A DNA stretch of 55,482 nt from CAYZIC01 sp964478335 (lineage in GTDB: Bacteria > Verrucomicrobiota > Kiritimatiellia > RFP12 > DVOR01), in NCBI GenBank assembly GCA_964478335.1, contig CAYZIC010000005.1, forward strand, positions 1-55,482, read 5' to 3'. Below are positions 14,707 through 23,755 of this stretch, one piece after another (the first letter of the stretch is position 1; the number at the start of each line of letters is the position of its first letter). Made by a program: the position numbers and the translations under genes. The notes under the pieces are model-generated. The model was not told the origin of the DNA and ran no database searches. It saw nothing but the letters and a program-made list of their open reading frames with translations.

Positions 14707-17226
14707 ATGTCAGACGATTTAGACCAGGGCGTGCAAGACGCTCAACAAAACCCCGAATCAACCCTTTCCCCTAATCAGTCCGAAGGTCAGTATAGTGCTG
14801 CGGATATTACCGTGCTTGAAGGCCTTGAGGCAGTCCGTAAGCGCCCTGCAATGTATATTGGTGATACAGCAGAGCGTGGTTATCATCATTTAGTTTACGA
14901 AGTTGTCGACAATTCGATTGACGAAGCTTTGGCTGGCTATTGTACGCACATTGAGGTCGTGATTAATCCTGACGGCTCTTTGACGGTACAAGATAATGGT
15001 CGTGGTATCCCCGTAGCGATGCACCCGACGATGAAAAAATCGGCCCTTGAGGTCGTTTTGACCGTGTTGCATGCGGGGGGTAAATTTAACTCCTCCAACT
15101 ACAAGGTGTCGGGTGGTTTGCATGGTGTGGGTGTCTCCTGCGTGAATGCGCTCTCTGAGTGGTTTGTGGTCGAAGTTTGCCGTGATGGTCATGTCTATCG
15201 TCAGCGGTACGAGCGCGGCAAGCCAGTGACAGCTGTGACCGAGATTGGTGACACGACGCGCACGGGTACGTCGGTGACCTTTTATCCCGATACTGAGGTC
15301 TTTACCTATACTGATGGTTTTCGCTGGGAAATCCTCGCAGCGCGTTTGCGTGAGCTTGCGTTCCTCAATGGTGGCGTTGCCATTACGTTGACGGATAACT
15401 TTAGCGAAACCAAGCACCACGAGAAGTTCCTCTTTGAGGGTGGTATTCGTGAATACGTCGCTTATCTCAATCGTAATAAGACGGCGATGCATGATGTGAT
15501 CTACATCAATGGCGAGGGCACCAATGCCAATGGCACGATTGAGGTCGAGATTGCTTTGCAGTATACAGACGTTTATAGCGTGATCGAGCACTCCTATTGT
15601 AATAACATTAACACGATCGAGGGTGGTACCCACTTGACAGGTTTCCGTACGGCATTGACCAGTGCCGTCAACAAGTACATCGCGGAAAACAAGATGGGCA
15701 AAAAGGCCGACACCCAGCTCACTGGTGATGATATTCGCGAAGGCCTCACCGTTGTCGTCAGTGTCAAGGTCCCACAGCCCCAATTCGAAGGTCAAACCAA
15801 GACGAAGCTTGGCTCCTCTGAGGTTGCTGGCATTGTGCAGGGGATTGTCTTTGGCAAGTTGGCGGACTTCTTTGCCGAAAATCCCACCGTCGCTCGCACC
15901 GTGATTGAAAAGGCCGTCTTGGCCTCTCAAGCTCGTGAAGCAGCGCGTAAGGCTCGTGAGAATACCCGTCGTAAGGGCGCACTCGAGGGTGGCGGCCTCC
16001 CTGGTAAGTTGGCGGACTGCTCCTCACGTAATCCAGCCGAATGCGAACTTTTCCTCGTAGAAGGTGACTCTGCAGGTGGTACTGCTAAGAGTGGCCGTGA
16101 TCGCCGCACCCAAGCAATCTTGCCTCTGCGTGGTAAAGTCCTCAACGTCGAAAAGGCTCGCATCGATAAGATGCTGGACAATAATGAAATCAAGTCGCTG
16201 ATTACTGCAATCGGTGGTGGATTTGGGCCAGATGATTTTAATCTTGAGAAGGTGCGTTATCACAAAGTCATCATCATGACGGATGCTGACGTGGACGGTG
16301 CGCACATCCGCACCCTACTCTTGACATTTTTCTTCCGTCAAATGCCTAAGCTCATCGAGAATGGCTTTGTCTACCTCGCCCAACCGCCTCTATACATGAT
16401 CTCTCGTGGTAAAAAGGAAGAGTACATCGCCAATGACGAAGCACTCGGCCGCCGCTTGCTCCTGGGCTACGAAGGCGCCTCCCTTAAAAAGCCCGACGGC
16501 TCGGATGTCTACATCGAGGATTACCACAAGGCGCTTGAAATCTTGGTTACGCTCGAGGAAACGGTCAATGCGATCGCACGTCGTGGCGTGCCTATTGAGG
16601 CATTGCTTAAGACCTACGATCCTGAGAGCAAGAGCTTTGCTCGCTACATGACCGTCGTCGGCGATGCAGACCATGCGCAGTTTAATTTCTCCAATACTGA
16701 GGAATCTCTTGCTGCTGCGGCTAAGGATGCAGAAGCCTCCCTCGGGGAAGCCTTTGACCTACCGGAAATGCACGTTTCTGAATATGTGCCCAAGCACATG
16801 CATGCTTTCCAATGGATGGACATCTTTAGAGTCAAGAAGCTCTCCCAGCTCTTTGCTGATCTGCTTGAGCTCAACCTCGGCATCGCTCCAGTTAACTATT
16901 GCGTCAGTGAAATGCCGATCTTTAGCTTGATTGAGAATAATAAGCCAGAAGTGCCCGTTTACTCCCTTGAGCAACTCCTTAAGGAAGTCCGCACGCGCAG
17001 TAGCAAGGGTATCACCATTCAGCGCTATAAAGGTCTCGGTGAAATGTCCGCCAAGCAATTGGGCGAGACGACCATGGATCCTCATACCCGCCGCATGCTC
17101 AAGGTCAAGATCGAAGATGCCATCAAGGCCGATGAGACCTTTACCTTGCTCATGGGTGACGATGTCGAGCCACGCCGTAACTTCATCATTGAGAATGCCC
17201 TCAACGTGAAGAATCTTGACTTTTAA
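14707..17226 (+). CDS. gyrB: DNA gyrase subunit B
   Basis: The 839-residue ATPase subunit of gyrase. The start is set at the ATG at 14707 because GAGGAAG stands just before it; a GTG at 14695 would overlap that site. The GHKL ATPase part has EVVDNSIDEALAG, DNGRGIPVAMH and GGLHGVGVSCVNAL; the transducer follows; the TOPRIM domain shows EGDSAGGTAKSGRDR, LPLRGKVLNVEKAR and TDADVDGAHIRTLLL. The C terminus has the QRYKGLGEMSAKQL and DPHTRRMLKV blocks. Residues about 560-720 include an inserted segment, making it longer than the short (about 640) form and closer to the E. coli-like length. It diverges from gyrA with the tRNAs between and ends at a strong terminator. Confidence 0.97.
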   Translation: MSDDLDQGVQDAQQNPESTLSPNQSEGQYSAADITVLEGLEAVRKRPAMYIGDTAERGYHHLVYEVVDNSIDEALAGYCTHIEVVINPDGSLTVQDNGRGIPVAMHPTMKKSALEVVLTVLHAGGKFNSSNYKVSGGLHGVGVSCVNALSEWFVVEVCRDGHVYRQRYERGKPVTAVTEIGDTTRTGTSVTFYPDTEVFTYTDGFRWEILAARLRELAFLNGGVAITLTDNFSETKHHEKFLFEGGIREYVAYLNRNKTAMHDVIYINGEGTNANGTIEVEIALQYTDVYSVIEHSYCNNINTIEGGTHLTGFRTALTSAVNKYIAENKMGKKADTQLTGDDIREGLTVVVSVKVPQPQFEGQTKTKLGSSEVAGIVQGIVFGKLADFFAENPTVARTVIEKAVLASQAREAARKARENTRRKGALEGGGLPGKLADCSSRNPAECELFLVEGDSAGGTAKSGRDRRTQAILPLRGKVLNVEKARIDKMLDNNEIKSLITAIGGGFGPDDFNLEKVRYHKVIIMTDADVDGAHIRTLLLTFFFRQMPKLIENGFVYLAQPPLYMISRGKKEEYIANDEALGRRLLLGYEGASLKKPDGSDVYIEDYHKALEILVTLEETVNAIARRGVPIEALLKTYDPESKSFARYMTVVGDADHAQFNFSNTEESLAAAAKDAEASLGEAFDLPEMHVSEYVPKHMHAFQWMDIFRVKKLSQLFADLLELNLGIAPVNYCVSEMPIFSLIENNKPEVPVYSLEQLLKEVRTRSSKGITIQRYKGLGEMSAKQLGETTMDPHTRRMLKVKIEDAIKADETFTLLMGDDVEPRRNFIIENALNVKNLDF

Positions 17227-17238
17227 GTCAAGACGAAT

Positions 17239-17284
17239 CCCCACAAAAAAAGCGTCGCTTAACCGCGGCGCTTTTTTTGTGGGG
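17239..17284. terminator. bidirectional terminator between gyrB and flavodoxin
   Basis: A long stem starts CCCCACAAAAAAAGCG (17239-17254) and pairs perfectly with 17269-17284, extending inward over four more pairs to a six-base loop. A7/T7 tracts in the arms give U-runs for both converging genes. Confidence 0.9.
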
Positions 17285-17297
17285 GTGAGCCAGCTCG

Positions 17298-17795
17298 TTA
17301 AGCTTGGGCAGCGGCTTGGATTTCCTTGATCCAGGTTGCGATACGGCTCTCGGTGAGCTCAGGTTGGTTGTCAGGATCAAGCGCAAGACCACAGAGAACC
17401 CCTTCTTGTTCAGCCTCCGACTCATCGTAGATATAGCCCTCTTTAGCCGTTTGGCCAATGAGCGTGGCACCTTGATCTTGAGCCGCATGGGCTAATGTTG
17501 ACAAAGCATTGGCATAGGTCGTGCTAAAACCCGACTGATCGCCCGTGCCAAAGACCGCCACCTGGCATTTAGAGAGGTCTTGGGCTTGCAGCGTAAAGAT
17601 CCCACTTTGCCAATCGTCTTGGAGATCGCCAAATCCCCAGGTCGATGACCCCAAGAGTAAGATGTCTGCCTGCCAATCTTGGTCTGTGGCATCGGAAATG
17701 TTGATAGCTTGGGTGCCTAAAGCTTGTGCGATGGTTTCAGCAACTTGTTGCGTATTGCCTGTTGTACTACCATAAATAACGTGAATAGATTTCAT
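17298..17795 (-). CDS. fldA: flavodoxin
   Basis: The start is placed at the ATG at 17795, preceded by AAGGAGCC; the upstream extension of the frame overlaps the end of the neighbouring gene and does not look like flavodoxin. The product is about 165 residues. The FMN phosphate loop is GSTTGNTQQVAE near the N terminus; the flavin-stacking loops are LLGSSTWGFGDLQDDW and FGTGDQSGFSTTYANAL. It is a long-chain type by length and by the extended last loop. Flavodoxins replace ferredoxin as low-potential one-electron carriers, often under iron limitation. It lies 23 bp after the DUF3793 gene and is expected to be cotranscribed with it. Confidence 0.95.
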   Translation of the reverse strand: MKSIHVIYGSTTGNTQQVAETIAQALGTQAINISDATDQDWQADILLLGSSTWGFGDLQDDWQSGIFTLQAQDLSKCQVAVFGTGDQSGFSTTYANALSTLAHAAQDQGATLIGQTAKEGYIYDESEAEQEGVLCGLALDPDNQPELTESRIATWIKEIQAAAQA

Positions 17796-17818
17796 AAGGC
17801 TCCTTTTCAGAAACGAGG

Positions 17819-18481
17819 TTAGGAAACAGCGATGAGAGGATACCCCGCACGGGTATTCGAAAGAGGGGGCGTCGAGCATGTGCCACAGAACGAGACCTTG
17901 TGACGCAATGCCACCAAGTTTGTGAGATAGGATTCTACTTGGCGATGCTTGTCATAAAGGGCTTGGCTCATTTGTTCAATCTGACGATAGTAGGCCATCA
18001 AGGATAAAGATTCTCCAACAGGACCAAATATGCGCCAATCAGTTTTGACACCCTGCACGACCGAGGGCGAATGGCGCAACACAAATCCTTTGACATCCTT
18101 GAGGGGATACCCTAAAAAGATGCCGACTTCATGAGCAATGCCAGTGTCTTGGCAGCGATCGTAGAGATGATCGAGTACAGAATCGATGCCTGTGGGATAA
18201 TCAAACGTCTTTAAAAAGTTCGCAATCTCAGTGCCTTGAAGCAATCCGTTGAGTGTCTGGGCTTGGTAAAACAAGATGAGGTGGCTTTCGGTGCTACTGT
18301 GAAGGGTATGATGAGACAACCCACATTCGATTAAGCCTGACAATTGACTATACTCGTGCCCACTACCATTTAAAAAATGGCGCTTGATGCGGAGTAAAAC
18401 TGCAGGCTTTAAGCCGAGTCTGACTGCAGCAGTCTTGATCATGATCAGGCGGAGTAGGCGATGTTTTTTACGTGCACTCAT
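17819..18481 (-). CDS. DUF3793 family protein
   Basis: A 220-residue protein matching the DUF3793 pattern: HSSTESHLILFYQ in the middle, the core HEVGIFLGYPLKDVKGFVL at about 137-155, then KTDWRIFGPVGESLSLMAYYRQI. The family has no proven biochemical role; members are often found beside flavodoxin or iron-transport genes, as here, where it is the first gene of a two-gene unit with fldA. The C terminus has a CGTC pair. The N terminus is basic (MSARKKHRLLRL). A second ATG at codon 14 is possible; neither start has a good Shine-Dalgarno. Its promoter is at 18527-18556. Confidence 0.8.
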   Translation of the reverse strand: MSARKKHRLLRLIMIKTAAVRLGLKPAVLLRIKRHFLNGSGHEYSQLSGLIECGLSHHTLHSSTESHLILFYQAQTLNGLLQGTEIANFLKTFDYPTGIDSVLDHLYDRCQDTGIAHEVGIFLGYPLKDVKGFVLRHSPSVVQGVKTDWRIFGPVGESLSLMAYYRQIEQMSQALYDKHRQVESYLTNLVALRHKVSFCGTCSTPPLSNTRAGYPLIAVS

Positions 18482-18526
18482 TTGTTGCTCTCATAAAGAT
18501 TAAGGGAGGTTTGTTAAGTGCTATGA

Positions 18527-18556
18527 ACAATATCACAGGTGTGAGACATTTGTCAA
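18527..18556 (-). promoter_or_regulatory. strong sigma-70-type promoter for DUF3793-fldA
   Basis: Minus strand: TTGACA (18551-18556, consensus) and TATTGT (18527-18532) with an 18-base spacer, about 45 bp before the DUF3793 start. Confidence 0.7.
18533..18544. promoter_or_regulatory. dyad in the promoter spacer, candidate operator
   Basis: TCACA-GG-TGTGA forms a five-base-arm dyad directly abutting the -10 box. A protein bound here would block polymerase. The regulator is unknown. Confidence 0.4.
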
Positions 18557-18835
18557 TAGTAAAAAGGTTGAAACGGCTAACAAATTACTTTGATTTCTTT
18601 ATCCAGAGCGTCTTGTATTTACCCAAAAGAGTTGTATTACAAGTACTTGATGCTTTCCACCTACGTAAACCACCGCTATTAGAGTACGATGGACAAGGGC
18701 TCTTGAGGGTGGACTTTCGGATTTTTGCTTAAAAGAGTCGTAAGCTAATTGCCGAATGGATTATGAGGCAATCAGAGAGCTTTAGCATTGGGAAGGATGG
18801 AAGAGTCAGTCAGGTCGTCAGTCCATTAGGAGAGG
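18557..18835. other. intergenic DNA, nothing definable
   Basis: Between the DUF3793 promoter and the end of the decarboxylase gene. A short plus-strand frame crosses it (to 18732) but overlaps the promoter and has no recognisable features. No terminator-like hairpin seen. Confidence 0.5.
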
Positions 18836-20974
18836 TTAGAGCTGTTTGAGCTCGGCCTCTTCCGCGTGGGTGAGGACCTCAATCAAAATGGTCTTACCGC
18901 GGACAAATAGACCATGGACAGCCTCGTGTCCCTCCTTGTCGATGACGTCTAAGACGAGGTCGATCATGGCTTGTGTAATGCGTAGGCCTGGGATGAATAC
19001 GGGGATTCCCGGTGGGTAGGGGACGAGTTGTTGGGAGGCGATGCGTCCTTCACTCTTGGCTAAAGGAATCAATTCACCATAGCATAGGGCGGCATCACGG
19101 GGTGAAACTGCCGGTTGGCCTGTGATGGCTTGCGTGATCTTTGCGTCGTCAGTCGATGGCTCAGGGCGACCAATCAGGTCGGCATGCTTGAGGCAAATGC
19201 GGTAGAGGTATTCGAAGTGTTCTTCGACTGTGCCCGCTGTAACGAGGAAGAGGACGGTGACCGGGGTGGCCTTTTCCCATTGGATGTGGGCCTTGATTAG
19301 CGCTTTTTTAAATGTAGTGCAGGCACCGACCGATTTGAATGAGAGGACCATTTTGAGTGGATCGTGGAGGTAGCCCTGCTCTTGGTATTTCGTCGATCCA
19401 GTGATAGAGGTGAGATTGAGGAAGCAATCATCGATGGGGAGCTTGCAGGCATCACAGACACGCTGCTTAAAGGATGCGACCCAGTGGAGGCGCTCTTCGA
19501 TAATGCGCAATCCCTCAAGGCGCATCTGCACACCAGCAAAGTCAAGCGTGGCGAGTGTGGGGTAGTGCGGTGAAGTAGAGTGCCAGTAGCGTAAAACCTC
19601 GTGGAGATCGTGGGAGAATTTTTCGTAGGAGCCGTGACCATTGAGGGCGAAACGCTTTCTAAGCCAGCGAAATGCGCGATTTGATTCAGTCTCAAGGAGC
19701 ATCTTAAATCGAGAGCTGACGTGGATCATCGATGCTTGGCTAAATGCTGCGAGGGCTTTGTGAGTGGATTGAACGGCAAAATGTGCGCCGATAATCTCGT
19801 TGACCGCATTGTATCTGACTTGCGTATTGTCAGGTAGCATGCGTGTGTAGTAGGGGTGAAATGCGAGGTAGGGCGCCCACGCCTCGTCAGCATAAAAGAC
19901 AACCCCGACTTTTTCGCAGGCTTTTGCGATATCCCAAATCGGGTAGAGGATGCCCTCGTAAGTGCAGGTTGTGATAATGAGCATACGAGGCTTGTCTGCT
20001 GCAAGGCAGTCGGCATTGAGCGCTGCTACGATGTCCTCGTAGGCAATCGGCCCCCAAACGCGGAGGGTTGCGTTATAATTTGCAGGTAGATAATGGGGGA
20101 TAGCCCCTGTCGTCACGATGGCATGGTGGACAGATTTGTGGCAATTACGATCAAGGAGGACGTGCTCTCCAGGGCGCAGCATGGTCATAAGCATCGCTTT
20201 ATTGGAGGTGCTGGTACCATTGGTGACGTAGCAGCTTTGAGCAGATCCAAAGATTTCAGAGGTGAGTTTTTGCGCTTCTGAGAGTGGCGTGTGGCTGTCT
20301 GGGGTGGAGAGGTCGCCAAGAGAATGGACCGAGACAGAGAGATCCGTACGAAAGATCATATCCTCAAATGCATCATGAAATCCATGGAGGAAGTAGGACT
20401 TTTCAAAGGCATTACCATTATTGTGACCGGGAGTATGCCAATTTGTTCCTGCTTGACTTTGTACGTAGTGGCGTAGAGCAGTCCAAAATCTCGGTTGCCA
20501 AAAGCTAGTAAAGAGATGGGTGATGCGGCTTGGATAACGAAAGATCTCGTGATTTTTTTTTGTCCAGCGTCGAGCAGGGATGGGGACTTTGGGATGATCA
20601 GGGTAGGTGATGACGACTTTGGGGATGGCTGGGAAGTAGGTTAAAAACCACTGCGTGAGCGTCATGCCATCGAGGATCAGTTGGTTAAATGGAGTATTAT
20701 CGATTTGGTCGTCGATGAGAAAGAGACAGCAGTTTTTGGCATTTTCAGATAGAAAATGTTGTTCACTTGACACCTTAAAGAGGGCAGTATCGAGGGCTTT
20801 TTCGCTAGAGACATCGATGAGGTTGAGCTGTGGGTAGTCGATGGGCGAGTCAAAGGTGAAGCACTCCTTGCAAAAGGAGCGAAAGGCATCCGAGAGGATG
20901 TACTCGATCTCTTGTAGCGAGTAAGCCATGTGATTCGTAGAATCATGTAGATAAAAGACCGTCATCGGTTTCAT
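18836..20974 (-). CDS. PLP-dependent Orn/Lys/Arg decarboxylase
   Basis: The 712-residue protein has the length and order of the inducible basic amino acid decarboxylases (CadA/LdcI, AdiA, SpeF). An N-terminal wing domain (about 1-150) precedes the fold-type-I PLP core: GTNWHTPGHNNGNAFEKS, SVHSLGDLSTPDSHT, CYVTNGTSTSNKAML, LLDRNCHKSVHHA, the cofactor aspartate in YADEAWAPY, and the Schiff-base lysine in QSTHKALAAFSQASMIH. The C-terminal domain has LVPYPPGIPVFIPG. DEAW resembles the arginine enzyme more than the lysine enzyme (DSAW), so the substrate stays open. Such enzymes consume a proton and resist acid. No antiporter gene is adjacent. An intrinsic terminator lies just before it. Confidence 0.9.
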   Translation of the reverse strand: MKPMTVFYLHDSTNHMAYSLQEIEYILSDAFRSFCKECFTFDSPIDYPQLNLIDVSSEKALDTALFKVSSEQHFLSENAKNCCLFLIDDQIDNTPFNQLILDGMTLTQWFLTYFPAIPKVVITYPDHPKVPIPARRWTKKNHEIFRYPSRITHLFTSFWQPRFWTALRHYVQSQAGTNWHTPGHNNGNAFEKSYFLHGFHDAFEDMIFRTDLSVSVHSLGDLSTPDSHTPLSEAQKLTSEIFGSAQSCYVTNGTSTSNKAMLMTMLRPGEHVLLDRNCHKSVHHAIVTTGAIPHYLPANYNATLRVWGPIAYEDIVAALNADCLAADKPRMLIITTCTYEGILYPIWDIAKACEKVGVVFYADEAWAPYLAFHPYYTRMLPDNTQVRYNAVNEIIGAHFAVQSTHKALAAFSQASMIHVSSRFKMLLETESNRAFRWLRKRFALNGHGSYEKFSHDLHEVLRYWHSTSPHYPTLATLDFAGVQMRLEGLRIIEERLHWVASFKQRVCDACKLPIDDCFLNLTSITGSTKYQEQGYLHDPLKMVLSFKSVGACTTFKKALIKAHIQWEKATPVTVLFLVTAGTVEEHFEYLYRICLKHADLIGRPEPSTDDAKITQAITGQPAVSPRDAALCYGELIPLAKSEGRIASQQLVPYPPGIPVFIPGLRITQAMIDLVLDVIDKEGHEAVHGLFVRGKTILIEVLTHAEEAELKQL

Positions 20975-20989
20975 AGGGTGCCCTGGGTT

Positions 20990-21023
20990 AAAAAAAGCGG
21001 TAAGCCAGTAAGACTTACCGCTT
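20990..21023 (-). terminator. intrinsic terminator after the lipoprotein gene
   Basis: Arms AAGCGGTAAG (20995-21004) and CTTACCGCTT (21014-21023) pair perfectly around nine bases; on the minus strand a run of seven U follows. It ends 15 bp before the decarboxylase start codon. Confidence 0.85.
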
Positions 21024-21037
21024 AATTGTAGAGTGTT

Positions 21038-21514
21038 TTATTTGGAGTCTTCAGCGTGTAGCTTTTCGACGAGTGTGGCGAATCCTTTGACAAATTCGAT
21101 ACGATAGACCTCGATTTCCTTCGTATTGAGCGTGGGATCATAGACGTAGGTTTGACTGCGCATGACTTGCCCATGATCTGTGGTACGGTAGTAGATTGCA
21201 GGCTTATAGGCAGAGCCAGAGTCTTCAAAGACGGTCTGTTTGTAGATCCAGATCTCAGTCTTCCCCGTTTTGGTTTCACGGATGATTTTTTGCTGAGGTG
21301 ATCCGAGGTAAAACCAAAAAGAATCAGCCGTGTCCCCCACGCGTAAATCGCCTTTTCGGATACGCTCTTGTAGGTAGATGGGCATAGATGAGAAGAGGAC
21401 GGGCTTTTGTGCGATGCGATCTTCGATAGATGGCGTAGCGCAACCAACCATACCTAGCAGAGCTACTGCTACGATGGTTAATGCGCCAAGTTTACATGCG
21501 ATCTGTCTAGACAT
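21038..21514 (-). CDS. small lipoprotein of unknown function
   Basis: A 158-residue protein with a signal peptide (basic MSRQIACK, hydrophobic stretch) and lipobox LLGMVGC, so Cys25 is the lipidated residue. The mature part has YLQERIRKGDLRVGDTADSFWFYLG, then alternating strands ending in IEVYRIEFVKGFATLVEKL. The pattern of a turn followed by strands faintly recalls small outer-membrane assembly lipoproteins (SmpA/BamE), but similarity is too slight to name it. It follows the D,D-carboxypeptidase by 11 bp and is probably cotranscribed; it ends at a strong terminator. A role in the envelope is an inference from the lipobox and the neighbour. Confidence 0.75.
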   Translation of the reverse strand: MSRQIACKLGALTIVAVALLGMVGCATPSIEDRIAQKPVLFSSMPIYLQERIRKGDLRVGDTADSFWFYLGSPQQKIIRETKTGKTEIWIYKQTVFEDSGSAYKPAIYYRTTDHGQVMRSQTYVYDPTLNTKEIEVYRIEFVKGFATLVEKLHAEDSK

Positions 21515-21525
21515 TGGGGGCCTCG

Positions 21526-22587
21526 TTATTCGGGTTGATTATAGGCCCAGTTGAGCAAGGCCGTGCAAAAAGCATCTCTGTCACGATAGTTTTTATAGCC
21601 AGTAACGCAGGCCAAGAGTCTGCGGCCCTGTCTCTTGCAAGAGATTGTCACGCAAAAGCCACTCTTAGAGGTATAGCCAGTCTTGAGACCATCCACCCCA
21701 GGCACGCCTCTAAAGACGAGATTGTTGTGGTTCTTGAGCTCAGTTTGACCATTTCTAAAGGTGTCTAGCTTGGTCGAGCACCAATTCATGATCTCTGGGT
21801 AGACGAGGAGGCGTTCGCCTAAGACGACCATGTCATAGGCGGAGGAGGTGTTATTTTGCTTGGCATTCGTTTCGAGACCGTGCGAATTATAGAAAATGGT
21901 GTTCTTCATCCCGATTTCTTTCGCACGAACGTTCATACGCTTGACAAATGCAGTGATATCGCCGCCACCGAGAAATTCACCAACGAGGTAGGCCGAGTCA
22001 TTGGCCGATTTGATCGCAATTGATTTAAGCAATTCACCCAAAGAGAATGTTTCCTTGGGGTCTAGCCAGACTTGCGATCCGCCGATGTCGTAGGCAGCTT
22101 TTGTTACCTTGATTGGGGTTTCGAGGGTAAGCTCGGGTACAATTTGCCTAGACTCCTCCGCGAGCAAGAGGGTCATCATTTTGGTCATAGATGCAATCGG
22201 GACCGGCGTGTGAGCGCCTTTGTGCCAGATGACTTGCCGAGTGTCAGCGTCTACAATAATTGCCGAGCGACAGCCTGATTCAGCTTTGAGGTTGAGCTTA
22301 CCCGTTTTTGCTTTGTCGAATGAAAAAGGCCTATATAGGGTTTTTGTCGGTTGTGCCGGCTTGGTCTGCTTTGCTGCTGGAGCAGTCGATGTCGTCGAGG
22401 CTTGAGGCTTTGACTGCGCAGGTGCAGGGGTGTCTGTTGACTGCTCGGAGGCTGCTTGAGGCGTATCATCACTACCAGAGGCGATCCAAATGCCAAAAAT
22501 TACCCACATCGTAATGGGGATCCCCCACCAGCGTACACGAGTACTGATGAGGGAGCGGCGTTGATCAGGAAGGATATAATCAGGCAT
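21526..22587 (-). CDS. D-alanyl-D-alanine carboxypeptidase, S11 family
   Basis: A 353-residue penicillin-binding protein that trims the terminal D-Ala from peptidoglycan stem peptides. It has an N-terminal membrane anchor (about residues 22-37), a Pro/Ala/Ser/Thr-rich linker to about 85, then the catalytic domain with SxxK as SMTK (Ser133, Lys136), SxN as SAN (194-196) and KTG in GLKTGYTSKSG. The C-terminal beta domain of PBP5-type enzymes is missing: the protein ends soon after KTG, like the short DacF/PBP7-type members. AAGGAG lies before the ATG. It is followed after 11 bp by a lipoprotein gene. Confidence 0.9.
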   Translation of the reverse strand: MPDYILPDQRRSLISTRVRWWGIPITMWVIFGIWIASGSDDTPQAASEQSTDTPAPAQSKPQASTTSTAPAAKQTKPAQPTKTLYRPFSFDKAKTGKLNLKAESGCRSAIIVDADTRQVIWHKGAHTPVPIASMTKMMTLLLAEESRQIVPELTLETPIKVTKAAYDIGGSQVWLDPKETFSLGELLKSIAIKSANDSAYLVGEFLGGGDITAFVKRMNVRAKEIGMKNTIFYNSHGLETNAKQNNTSSAYDMVVLGERLLVYPEIMNWCSTKLDTFRNGQTELKNHNNLVFRGVPGVDGLKTGYTSKSGFCVTISCKRQGRRLLACVTGYKNYRDRDAFCTALLNWAYNQPE

Positions 22588-22613
22588 GGAGACTCCTTGG
22601 GGGGCGTTCTCGA

Positions 22614-23720
22614 TTAGACGTTAAATAGGAAGTGGACGACATCGCCGTCTTGCATGACATAATCTTTGCCTTCGACGCGCAAGAGTCCCTTTTCACGGGC
22701 CTGAGTTTCACCGCCCAACGTCACATAATCCTCATAGCCGACAACCTGGGCGCGGATAAAGCCGCGTTCAAAGTCTGTATGGATCACACCAGCCGCTTGA
22801 GGGGCAATCCAGCCACGGTGAATCGTCCAAGCGTGAGCTTCTTGTGGGCCGACGGTAAAGTATGACATGAGTCCCAGGGTGTGGTAGGCCTTGCGGATGG
22901 TGATGTCTAGGCCGCTTTCGGTAAGGCCATAGGCCGCCAAAAAGTCAACGGATTCTTCATCAGAGAGGCCGACGAGGTCGGCTTCCATAGAGGCGCAGAT
23001 GGTGACCACGTCGCAGTTGTGGGCTTGGGCGTAAGCTTTGAGTGCTTGCACATGGGCATTATCGCCCTCTGCAGCCAAATCATCTTCGCCAACGTTAGCG
23101 CAATAGATCACAGGTTTGTCGGTCAAGAATTGCATTTCACGCAGGGTTGATTCGAGGCCGTCATTCTCACTGCGCACATAGGTGCGAATGGGGTTGCCGT
23201 CATTGATATGAGCCTGTAAGAGCTTCATGGCCTCGACCTCTTTTTGGAGAGCCTTGTCACTACGGGCTTGACGAGAAATGCGATCAAGGCGCTTGTCTAA
23301 GCTTTGCATATCGGCTAAGAGCAATTCGGTCTCGATGATCTCGATATCACGCACAGGATCGACAGAACCCTCGACGTGAACGACATCATCATTGTCAAAA
23401 CAGCGCACGACCTCAATGATGGCATCCGCTTCACGGATATTACCTAAGAAAGAGTTTCCCATGCCCTCGCCCTTAGATGCGCCACGCACGAGTCCTGCGA
23501 TATCGATGAAGTCGACAGTCGCATAGATGCACTTTTTGGAGTTGGCGATTTCTGCCAACTTGGGGAGGCGAGGATCGTGCACAGGCACGCTCGCTTTGTT
23601 GGGTTCGATCGTGCAAAAGGGATAATTCGCGGCTTCTGCATTTTGCGCACGTGTCAACGCATTAAAAAGTGTACTCTTACCGACGTTTGGGAGACCAACA
23701 ATACCAACAGCTAAACCCAT
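22614..23720 (-). CDS. ychF: redox-regulated ATPase YchF
   Basis: A 368-residue member of the Obg-related YchF/OLA1 family, conserved in nearly all cells and tied to ribosomes and stress. The P-loop is GLPNVGKSTLFNAL at residues 7-20; switch regions read NYPFCTIEPNKASV and DIAGLVRGASKGEGMGNSFLG. The nucleotide-specificity motif is NVGEDD rather than NKxD, as expected for this family, which prefers ATP. The C-terminal TGS-like domain ends in KDYVMQDGDVVHFLFNV, the family signature. Length is standard (363 in E. coli). It starts 35 bp after the M50 protease gene on the same strand. Confidence 0.97.
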   Translation of the reverse strand: MGLAVGIVGLPNVGKSTLFNALTRAQNAEAANYPFCTIEPNKASVPVHDPRLPKLAEIANSKKCIYATVDFIDIAGLVRGASKGEGMGNSFLGNIREADAIIEVVRCFDNDDVVHVEGSVDPVRDIEIIETELLLADMQSLDKRLDRISRQARSDKALQKEVEAMKLLQAHINDGNPIRTYVRSENDGLESTLREMQFLTDKPVIYCANVGEDDLAAEGDNAHVQALKAYAQAHNCDVVTICASMEADLVGLSDEESVDFLAAYGLTESGLDITIRKAYHTLGLMSYFTVGPQEAHAWTIHRGWIAPQAAGVIHTDFERGFIRAQVVGYEDYVTLGGETQAREKGLLRVEGKDYVMQDGDVVHFLFNV

Positions 23721-23755
23721 GATATGACTTCTTTCTAGTGATAACTCTATTTCAA

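Noticed and set aside
18472..18732. Plus-strand frame of up to 86 codons between the DUF3793 gene and the decarboxylase
   Set aside because: It overlaps a consensus promoter on the other strand and the start of DUF3793, has no recognisable domain, and no promoter of its own.
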